From: JBBDIP01 sp964602455
GTDB taxonomy: Bacteria > Bacillota > Sulfobacillia > Fermentithermobacillales > Fermentithermobacillaceae
DNA: 34,992 nt
Direction: 5' to 3'
Assembly: GCA_964602455.1 (NCBI GenBank)
Contig: CAZRRG010000013.1
Location: 1 to 34,992, forward strand
The stretch's first letter is position 1. Each line of letters begins with the position of its first letter. The notes beneath the pieces were generated by a model. The model had not been told where the DNA came from and made no database searches. It saw only the letters and a program-made list of their open reading frames with translations. Both the position numbers and the translations under genes were made by a program. Positions 25,019-31,725 of this stretch are shown here, piece by piece.

Positions 25019-25663
25019 ATGCGTCGGGAAGTCCCGGTGATCATAACCTTCATCGTTGGCACGATCATGCTTCTCAGCAACTTCATTACCGTGCCCATGG
25101 GAAGCTACTCTCTCGCCCGCCTGGCTCAGGAAATGGGTACGTGGGTGATTATCATCTCGGCCTTCGCGGTGGGCCTAGCTTCGGTGAACCTGGTGCGCAT
25201 CCATGGGCGAAACCTTTCCTCCGCCAAGACAAGGTTCAACAGCGGGCTGCTGCTCTGCGCCCTGTGCGTCTTTGCCGTCGTCGGCATAGTTCAGTTCTAT
25301 GCCTCTGACTCAGTCTTTTGGACGGACCTCAACCAAAACATGTACAACAGCGTGCTTTCTCCTCTCAGTGCAGCCATGTTCGCCCTCATCGCTTTCTACT
25401 TGGGGTCAGCGGCGTACCGCGTGTTCCGCATGCGGAGCTTTGACGCCACGGTCCTCCTCATCGCTTGTGCTTTCATGATGCTCGGACAAGCCCCAGTAGG
25501 AGCGCTCATTTGGAACAAGTTCCCGACCGTATCCGGATGGCTGCTATCGGTGCCAAATAACGTTGGGCAGAGGGCCATCATGATGGGGGCGGCCATTGGC
25601 GCCTTCGCGACTTCTCTCCGTATCCTGTTTGGAATCGAACGCGGTCACTTCGGCGCCGATTAG
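25019..25663 (+). CDS. Polytopic membrane protein, second gene of the cluster
   Basis: A 214-residue protein with six hydrophobic segments (approximately 7-25, 38-58, 75-95, 108-130, 142-162, 185-205) and short loops. No family motif is recognised. The ATG is preceded by a near-perfect AAGGAGGTG six bases away. It sits between two proteins of the same cluster with gaps of 36 and 31 bases, so it is almost certainly cotranscribed with them. Loops contain RIHGRN and RVFRMRSFD, putting those ends toward the cytoplasm by the positive-inside rule. A channel, transporter or structural partner role is possible but cannot be read from the sequence. Confidence 0.75.
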   Translation: MRREVPVIITFIVGTIMLLSNFITVPMGSYSLARLAQEMGTWVIIISAFAVGLASVNLVRIHGRNLSSAKTRFNSGLLLCALCVFAVVGIVQFYASDSVFWTDLNQNMYNSVLSPLSAAMFALIAFYLGSAAYRVFRMRSFDATVLLIACAFMMLGQAPVGALIWNKFPTVSGWLLSVPNNVGQRAIMMGAAIGAFATSLRILFGIERGHFGAD

Positions 25664-25694
25664 TCGCTCAGTACGGGAAAGGAGGTGCTTTGGG

Positions 25695-26528
25695 ATGCAG
25701 AAGCTGATGAACATCGACCGGCGCATCATCTACTTCACGATGCTGGTGTTGGTTTCTTTGCCTCTACTGAATCCCTTGGGTATTCCACTTGAAATCAACA
25801 AGGGGACGCGGGACGTGTTTGAGCAGTTGGATGCCGTCCCCGCGGGCAAACGTGTGCTCTTTTCCATCAACTACGACCCGACCTCGGCGGCGGATATCGC
25901 TCCGCAGGCCAAGGTCATGCTGGAACACCTCATGTCCAAAAACGTCAAGGTTGCGCTGGTGTGCTTCTCCGCGGCGGGCCCGGCCCTCATCGAAGGGCTC
26001 ATCGCTCCGCATCTTGCCGCCGGCAAGGTTTACGGTGAGGACGTCGTCAACCTCGGCTTCATCGCAGGCGCTGAGACGGCCATCCGCAACTTCGGTCGAG
26101 ACGTGATCGGCACTGCCAAGGCCGACTATCACGGGACCGACTTGAACACGATGCCCATCATGCAGGGAATTAAGGATGTCCGGGACTTTGAGCTGGTGTT
26201 CGTCTTCCATGGCTACAACCCCGGCGTGCAGGAATGGGTGCGCCAGGTGCAAGGGGCGCTGAATATCCGGCTTCTGGCAGGCGTGGTTTCGGTGAGCGTG
26301 CCTGAGGTTATGCCGTTCTACACCTCTGGCCAGCTGGCAGGTCTCACACAGGGGTTGCGCGGTGCAGCTGAGTACGAGCTTCTCGCGCAACGGCCCGGTT
26401 CCGCCGTCGCGAAGATGGACGCGCAGTCCCTCGGCCACCTGGCTATCATCTTCTTCATCATCATGGGCAACATCGGTTATCTGGCGACTCGAAAACCCAA
26501 GGAGCAGGGACAGGGGGCGAAGCCATGA
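25695..26528 (+). CDS. Two-helix membrane protein with external globular domain, third gene of the cluster
   Basis: A 277-residue protein. After a basic start (KLMNIDRR) comes a helix (about 11-30), then an alpha/beta region of about 200 residues (RVLFSINYDPTSAADIAPQAK, VALVCFSAAGPALIEGL and others suggest a Rossmann-like order), a second helix (about 246-264) and a basic tail (RKPKEQGQG). Both ends are therefore cytoplasmic and the globular domain lies outside, opposite to the first cluster protein, whose layout is otherwise alike. GGAGGTG is seven bases before the ATG; the frame is open from 25596. The stop overlaps the next start as ATGA. I do not recognise a named family. Confidence 0.75.
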   Translation: MQKLMNIDRRIIYFTMLVLVSLPLLNPLGIPLEINKGTRDVFEQLDAVPAGKRVLFSINYDPTSAADIAPQAKVMLEHLMSKNVKVALVCFSAAGPALIEGLIAPHLAAGKVYGEDVVNLGFIAGAETAIRNFGRDVIGTAKADYHGTDLNTMPIMQGIKDVRDFELVFVFHGYNPGVQEWVRQVQGALNIRLLAGVVSVSVPEVMPFYTSGQLAGLTQGLRGAAEYELLAQRPGSAVAKMDAQSLGHLAIIFFIIMGNIGYLATRKPKEQGQGAKP

Positions 26529-27151
26529 ACATCTCCTCAGATCCGTGGGTATGGATTGCCGCCATCTGCTCAATTGCCGTCTTCTCGTCGGTTTTCAAGG
26601 ACAACCGGGTCTACCAGGCCGCGGAGCACCTGTATGTGGGAAGCGGCGCAGGGTATGCCTTGGCGCAGGCCTACCGCAACATCGTCATTCAGGGTGTTCG
26701 CCCGGTTGTAGATGATGGGCGATGGCTGTTGATCGTACCGTTGATCGTGGGATTGCTGCTGTACACAAGGTTCATCAAGGGATACGAGTGGATGAGCCGC
26801 TGGAGCATGGCGGTGCTGATCGGTTCCGGCGCAGGCATCTCAATCTACGGAGTCTACAATTCGCAGCTTCTGGCGCAGATCCGGGCCACCATGGTCCCGT
26901 TGTACGTGGCGGGAAATCTGGGCGAGACTCTCAACAACCTCATCCTTGTGATCGGCGTCATCGGGGTCCTGCTATACTTCCTCTTCACCGTGCCGGTGAA
27001 GTCTCCCCTGAAGTACGTGACCTCGTTCGGCCGGGTGATGATGATGGTCACGTTCGGAGTCTCCTTCGGAAACGTGGTCATGGGGCGCATATCGCTTCTG
27101 CTTGGTGTGCTTGAGACGGTTTACGGACAGTGGCTGGGGCTGCTGCGTTGA
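26525..27151 (+). CDS. Polytopic membrane protein, fourth gene of the cluster
   Basis: A 208-residue protein with about five to six hydrophobic segments (around 8-20, 65-82, 96-112, 125-150, 168-200) and a first loop with amphipathic helices (YQAAEHLYVGSGAGYALAQAY). Its ATG overlaps the stop of the third gene, so the two are translationally coupled and probably made in fixed ratio. No motif of a known transporter or enzyme is seen. A rho-independent terminator follows 44 bases after the stop, closing the operon. Glycines recur in the segments (GSGAGISIYGVY), typical of tightly packed membrane helices. Confidence 0.75.
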   Translation: MNISSDPWVWIAAICSIAVFSSVFKDNRVYQAAEHLYVGSGAGYALAQAYRNIVIQGVRPVVDDGRWLLIVPLIVGLLLYTRFIKGYEWMSRWSMAVLIGSGAGISIYGVYNSQLLAQIRATMVPLYVAGNLGETLNNLILVIGVIGVLLYFLFTVPVKSPLKYVTSFGRVMMMVTFGVSFGNVVMGRISLLLGVLETVYGQWLGLLR

Positions 27152-27195
27152 CGGGCTGTTGCCGGCAGCTTCGGCCGCTATAGTGTGAAGTACGT

Positions 27196-27230
27196 CCGTC
27201 CCCGTCCGAGCGGGCGGGGACGGTTTAGCT
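27196..27230 (+). terminator. Rho-independent terminator of the four-gene membrane cluster
   Basis: CCGTCCCCG (27196-27204) and CGGGGACGG (27215-27223) form a perfect nine-pair G/C-rich stem with a ten-base loop, followed by TTTAGCTTT. Position 44 bases after the last cluster gene supports termination of that operon. Confidence 0.75.
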
Positions 27231-27244
27231 TTGCACAAGAGAAG

Positions 27245-27355
27245 ATGGTTGAGTTCCAGCCCCGCCGGCTGCCGAGCGGAGTCGCCGACGAGTTCTATAT
27301 GAAGTGCGGGTTCCGTCGTACGGATAGGTGGTTCGTCATCAGGCGGTCGGGTTGA
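27245..27355 (+). pseudogene. Probable 3' fragment of a GNAT acetyltransferase-like gene
   Basis: A 36-codon frame encodes VADEFYMKCGFRRTDRWFVI near its end. The Y-x-K-C-G-F-R-R-T-D-x-W stretch resembles the last strand region of many GNAT enzymes (YxKxGF...). The N-terminal nine tenths of such a gene are absent, replaced by the cluster terminator, and no ribosome site precedes the ATG. I take it as a leftover of a truncated gene; it might instead be a short unrelated frame. Confidence 0.35.
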
Positions 27356-27374
27356 CGTGCAACTGCCCGCAATG

Positions 27375-27647
27375 TCACCGCCGTTGTCTGAGCGTTCGCA
27401 GGAACACCCCAAGAGCGAAAAGACAGACGCCGCTTGCTATCAGAATGACCCCGATCCAAATCTGTAGCGGTCCGCTACCAAGCCGGTCGAACGGTGGCGG
27501 ACCGCTGATGATCCGCATGCGCCTCTCGTAGTTGCCGTTGACCCACCACCAGAACGCAGGCGCTGCCAGGGCAAGGACGACTCCCAGGCCCAGGAGAGAC
27601 GAACTGAGTAGGTCACGCTTGATGCCTCTTGAACTGCCCACGGTCAT
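27375..27647 (-). CDS. Small two-helix membrane protein, unknown
   Basis: A 90-residue product with two hydrophobic segments (about 14-34 and 61-83) joined by a polar loop with GPPPFDRLGSGPLQ, and a basic C-terminus (RTLRQRR) that is likely cytoplasmic. The ATG has AAGGGG about six bases upstream. No family is recognised. It lies 63 bases after the 3' end of the AraC-type gene on the same strand and could be cotranscribed with it. Codon use and the well-formed hydrophobic pattern argue for a real gene. Confidence 0.6.
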   Translation of the reverse strand: MTVGSSRGIKRDLLSSSLLGLGVVLALAAPAFWWWVNGNYERRMRIISGPPPFDRLGSGPLQIWIGVILIASGVCLFALGVFLRTLRQRR

Positions 27648-27710
27648 TCACGCCCCTTCGTCTGTTGGTGACGTTCGGCACCCGCGCGGGGTTCCGCTAA
27701 CGCTCTTGCC

Positions 27711-29183
27711 CTAACCCTCTACGTCCGCGCTGAACATGTAGGCGGTGCTTGGCTCGTCCCAACCGTTCAGGAAGACTTCCGCGGTCCAGTACTTCTCGGG
27801 GTAGGGGATCAGGACGCCCTGCCCGAGGATGATGTTCCTGGTGACGTCGTACATGGCATCGACATCGTATCCCTCGCGCCGGTGCATGGCTTCGATATCG
27901 CCAGAGAAGGTGGCGAACGCGAACTGGGAGATGAAGGGCAGACCAGGCTTGCGGTCGCTGTGCGGCACGAAGTCAAAGTGGACAAATCCTTCAGGCACGG
28001 GGGTATCCGCCTTCATGAACCGTCCCCAGAAGCCGTGCCACGGGCCAATATCCACGCTCTTTCCATAGTGGTGCATGAAGAGGACGTCATAATCCCAGCC
28101 TGACTTGTACTCCTCCATGGCATCCAGGAGTCCGAACAGGCTCTTGACGGCCTCAGGGTCGGCCAGGTTGGCGTCTTCCTTTCCTACAAACCGCATGGCG
28201 GGCAACGTCTTGTACTCGAAGCTGTCCACCTTGAAGCCCTTTTGCTGCTTCTCTACCACAGCAGGCATGAACAACGCCCACTGTACCGACGCGTCCCAGT
28301 CCTTGAGGCAGTTGATGTAGCCGTACACATCCACGTGGTTGATACCCTCAGGGCCTGTCTTTTCTCCTGCGAACAGCTCTCGGATGCCACGATCCCGCAT
28401 GATGGAGAAGTCCGCGAAAACCTTGCCCACTATCTCGGTCAGGCGTTCATCGTGGGTTATGCCCGACAGCGCTTCGTCAAACCGGTCCAACCCCTTGAAC
28501 ACCGCCGGGTTTACCACGCCGGACGGCTCTAACTCGGTCAAGTAGGCCCGGAGCTGCGCGTTCTGTTCCTTGAACCGCGCAAGCACGCCCTGCATCAGGA
28601 TCTGCTCGTTTTCGGCCAGCTTGTCGTCCGTCCATTCGGCGTCATCCCGCATCCAATCGATCAGTGCGTCAAAGACGCTCGGGTTCTGCCCCCTTGCCTT
28701 TGCTGCCCAGCTGGCAATCTTCCTGTACTTATCTGCGGCCGCTAGATTCTCGCCACTCTGCCCTTTGATGTTGCTCCAGCAGAACTCATCCTCCAACCTG
28801 CGTGACATTTGAAAGCCTCCCTGAACAGTGATGTGGATGGACAGAGGGTGGAACATCTTGACCCTGCCCCGCTGCACCTTCGAGGGCGGAAAACCGTGGA
28901 ACCGGGCAAACGCTTTCGAGAAACTTTCCTGCGTCTCGTACCTGTATCGCTCAGCGACGTCCGCGATTTTGGAGTGTTGCTGCAACAGGTCTTGCGCGGC
29001 CAGACTCAGCCGTCTGTTGCGGATGTACTCACCGACTGTGAGGCCCGTCACCAAGTGGAAGAGAAGTTGGAAGTGAGAGCTTGAGGTGTAGGATTGGCCA
29101 GCTACTTCGTCTATGTTGATGTCGTCGGTCAGGTGGCTCTCAATGTACTGAAGGGCTTTCTGCAGGCACTGTACCCAGTTCAC
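27711..29183 (-). CDS. AraC family regulator with long C-terminal region
   Basis: A 490-residue protein. Residues 1-110 are two helix-turn-helix units of the AraC type: YIESHLTDDINIDEVAGQSY, FQLLFHLVTGLTVGEYIRNRR, and the second unit KIADVAERYRYETQESFSKAFARFHGFPPSK. The remaining about 375 residues hold no sequence motif I can name; the last about 160 (from VDSFEYKTLPAMRFVG) look like a GyrI/effector-binding type region, as in other AraC proteins with a C-terminal ligand domain. It probably binds DNA and a small molecule. GTG start with AAGGAGGG upstream. It diverges from the GNAT gene at 29392 across a 208-base gap and may control it or the small membrane protein behind it. Confidence 0.85.
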   Translation of the reverse strand: MNWVQCLQKALQYIESHLTDDINIDEVAGQSYTSSSHFQLLFHLVTGLTVGEYIRNRRLSLAAQDLLQQHSKIADVAERYRYETQESFSKAFARFHGFPPSKVQRGRVKMFHPLSIHITVQGGFQMSRRLEDEFCWSNIKGQSGENLAAADKYRKIASWAAKARGQNPSVFDALIDWMRDDAEWTDDKLAENEQILMQGVLARFKEQNAQLRAYLTELEPSGVVNPAVFKGLDRFDEALSGITHDERLTEIVGKVFADFSIMRDRGIRELFAGEKTGPEGINHVDVYGYINCLKDWDASVQWALFMPAVVEKQQKGFKVDSFEYKTLPAMRFVGKEDANLADPEAVKSLFGLLDAMEEYKSGWDYDVLFMHHYGKSVDIGPWHGFWGRFMKADTPVPEGFVHFDFVPHSDRKPGLPFISQFAFATFSGDIEAMHRREGYDVDAMYDVTRNIILGQGVLIPYPEKYWTAEVFLNGWDEPSTAYMFSADVEG

Positions 29184-29191
29184 AGGCTACC

Positions 29192-29205
29192 CTCCTTTCA
29201 AGGAG
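29192..29205 (-). promoter_or_regulatory. Palindrome overlapping the AraC-type gene's ribosome site
   Basis: CTCCTT and AAGGAG flank two bases, so in the minus-strand transcript CTCCT can pair with AGGAG over a four-base loop. The right arm of that hairpin is the Shine-Dalgarno sequence of the GTG start at 29183. This could lower translation until the structure is opened, but a five-pair stem is modest. Confidence 0.4.
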
Positions 29206-29391
29206 ACCTTACAGCAGTCCAGGCCACGAGGCCATGTCTTGAAATACGGAGATTTGTCCTCAAGGGAACCATCGTGCAGGAGCCGCGTTCTAACGTTCTG
29301 GAGTTCTCCGAAGACGCCAGACCACCTTCTCCTAGTTCCGTACTTGCGTTACGTGGACTGGCTCAAGCAACCGGGTGCGAGGCGAACAACT

Positions 29392-30255
29392 ATGCTCTTG
29401 AGAAACTACTGTGTCGATGACCTAGGTGCCATTGACGAGATCAACAGGTACTGCGCCGTTTCGATACGGTATCACGGAGACGTCAAACCCGAAAACGTGC
29501 TCTGCGTTGAAAATGAGAGCGGCAAGATCGTAGGGGCAGGCTTCCTCAAGCCGAACCAGGTGAAGTCGGACACGAAGCGGCTGTTCGACATCCTGACATT
29601 CATCGATGAGGCAAGCGCCAGCGCCCGGGAAGTTGAAGGGACCTTATTGGACGGTTTCATCCAGCGAGCGAACGAGATGAAACGCGTATTGTCCGGAAAG
29701 GATGTATGCCTGCGCACCTTCTGCGAGGCCGATGACATAGGCCGCATACAGTTCCTAATGGATAAAGGGTTCTACCAGGACGCAGTCATCCCGGTGATGA
29801 AGTATGATCTGAGCACGGAAACGAGGCACTACCGGATCCCGGATGACGTGCAGATCAGACAACTGTCCTTCAAGGGTGACGATGTCGCCAAGTATGTCGA
29901 AGCCGATCTGGTGACGGGGGAGAGTCCCCAGAGCCGGTCGGAGGTCCTGTTCAAGTCAGGGGACCCCAGCTTCAAGTGCTTCGTAGCAGTGTGTGGCCCG
30001 GCAATCGTGGGCGCCGCGTCTGTATGGGACATCAGCGACGAGCGTGCGGCGACGGAGAACGTCTTTGTGCTAGAGCCCTACAGGCGCAAGAACATCGCGA
30101 GGGAGCTCCTGGCCACAGCCTTCGACGAGTTGAAGAGCCGGGGCAAGAAGATCGCCACATTGTCTGTGCGCGGGACGAATGTGCCTGCTATCAGGCTGTA
30201 TCTATCTTGCGGGTACACGCTGTACTACAACCTCGTGGAAATGGTGCATGGATAG
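29392..30255 (+). CDS. Two-part GNAT acetyltransferase
   Basis: A 287-residue protein that looks like two GNAT folds in tandem. The first half (1-140) has LRNYCVDDLGAIDEINRY and ENESGKIVGAGFLKP, with later strands poorly conserved and no clear acetyl-CoA loop. The second half (145-287) has QIRQLSFKGDDVAKYVEADL, ENVFVLEPYRRKNIARELLATAF, and PAIRLYLSCGYTLYYNLVEM. Its acetyl-CoA loop is RRKNIA, where the usual RxxGxG/A has asparagine in place of the first glycine. Function and substrate are unknown. The frame is open from 29239; the ATG at 29392 fits the start of the fold and has GAGG about ten bases upstream. The AraC-type gene is divergent. Confidence 0.75.
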   Translation: MLLRNYCVDDLGAIDEINRYCAVSIRYHGDVKPENVLCVENESGKIVGAGFLKPNQVKSDTKRLFDILTFIDEASASAREVEGTLLDGFIQRANEMKRVLSGKDVCLRTFCEADDIGRIQFLMDKGFYQDAVIPVMKYDLSTETRHYRIPDDVQIRQLSFKGDDVAKYVEADLVTGESPQSRSEVLFKSGDPSFKCFVAVCGPAIVGAASVWDISDERAATENVFVLEPYRRKNIARELLATAFDELKSRGKKIATLSVRGTNVPAIRLYLSCGYTLYYNLVEMVHG

Positions 30256-30273
30256 GTAGCAAGTCTCCTTGTT

Positions 30274-30301
30274 GACACCGGTGCCTGGTTTGCCCGGTGT
30301 C
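30274..30301. terminator. Hairpin between convergent GNAT and M28 genes
   Basis: GACACCGG (30274-30281) and CCGGTGTC (30294-30301) form an eight-pair stem with a twelve-base loop, followed on the plus strand by GCTTTC. CATCC...GGATG at about 30314-30327 forms a second small hairpin. The gap is 100 bases between two convergent 3' ends, so a terminator is expected here; the weak T-tract makes this call moderate. Confidence 0.5.
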
Positions 30302-30355
30302 GCTTTCATCCGTCATCCCGCCGGATGGGTACCGGATATCCTACACCCTCACGGA

Positions 30356-31723
30356 TCACCGTGAACCGGCGTTGATGCCCAACTCAAGCCCCGTATAGAA
30401 CATTGGCAGTATCGTGGTGAACGGCAGGAGGCAGAAGAACACGCCGGCACCTGCTAGGCCAATCGACAGCGCCTGGTAGAGCAGAGTGACGATCGGCACA
30501 AAGATGATCATGTTGAGCATCACCGCAGACCCTAAGATAACGGCCCTGGATGCTCTGTTGTCCATAAGGGAAATTGTCGCAGCATACAGCGAAGCCAAGA
30601 GGGCAGGCAGAACAGCGATGTACGAGGTACTAGTAAGGAAGAGGATCAAGAGAAGCGATAGAACGAGGTTCAGGAACAGCCCGGCGAACAGGAGCTCGGG
30701 CCCCTGGTTCCGCTTTGCGATCCTGCGGCAGATCACTGCCAGTAACACGGCGGCGGCTATGTTAAGGAGCCAATACGTCAGATCGTCATTGGGGAGGTCC
30801 ACCATCCTAACGAGCTTGAACCTCTTCCCGTAGAGCACAGAGAGGAGCCATACTACGCCCTCGGAGGCCAGCGAGAGGCCAACGACCGAGGCAAGCAAGA
30901 GCCCGGTGTAGGCAAACACCTTCCCGGGCTTTATGTGGCGGCTGCGACAACCCGCCACGAAAAGCGTCACCGACAGCAACGCAGCAAGAGCGGCTAGTAA
31001 CATCGAGACTGTCTCGCTGTAGGACACTAGGACGCCGGGAAAGATGGTAAAGAACATCTTGTTAGTCCTTGACGTGAAGAACTCGCTGGATACCGAGGGT
31101 TCAGACACGAAGCTTTTTACGATAGGAAACACCTGATCCCCATAATGTTGGAGCGACCTAATATCAATGTTGTCCGGATGGTCGTTCGGCGTGTGATGAT
31201 ACTCGAAGCCGTCAATCACCCCGAAGTTCAGGCCGTTAAAACCGTGGTTGCGGAAGACTGCAAAGTCGGTGTCGTCCCGCATAAAGCTGTAGTACGCCGC
31301 GGTAAAGGAGTACGCCACGGGGTTTCTGGCATGCTTTGCGTAGTAGTTCACAACGGATGCGTTCCTGTTGCCGGTTTCGAACATGAGAGGCGGCCCCTTG
31401 ATGCCGTTGGCATCCACGTTCACGACAAGCAAGACGTCCTTGTACCGGTCAAGATGGTGTTCTATCTCGGCTTTGGCACCCTTCATCCACAGCTCTTCCG
31501 CGTCGGTGAAAAGGACCAATATGTCGTTGAGAAGCGGCACGTTCTGCGCCTTTATGGCCCGGAGTATCTCCAGGATCGTGGCAATACCGTAGCCGTCATC
31601 CGCTGCCCCATAGGAGTTGCGTGCCGAATCGTAATGGGCCATGAGCAGGATGGCGTTATCTGATGCCCCATCCAGTTTGGCTAGTATGTTCTTGCACCCA
31701 TTGGTCTCTACAACATAGCTCGT
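30356..31723 (-). pseudogene. M28 zinc peptidase with C-terminal membrane domain, 5' end missing
   Basis: The frame encodes an M28 aminopeptidase fold followed by about eight membrane segments (from about residue 215 of the ATG-based product). Metal and catalytic landmarks are present: HYDS, GAADDG, TDAEELW, VNVDANG, and the late YHHTPND histidine. Homology, however, begins before the only ATG at 31642: 27 codons upstream continue as the typical KNILAKLDG and AILL before HYDS, until a TAG at 31724-31726. No ATG, GTG, TTG or ribosome site precedes that. Relatives carry about 70-100 more residues including the signal anchor, so the 5' end has been lost at a junction next to the surface-protein gene. 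I annotate it as truncated. Confidence 0.75.
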
Positions 31724-31725
31724 CT

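Noticed and set aside
31663..31725. ATG at 31663 as start of the surface protein
   Set aside because: The first 21 codons lie antisense to conserved M28 peptidase sequence and show no signal peptide or homology.
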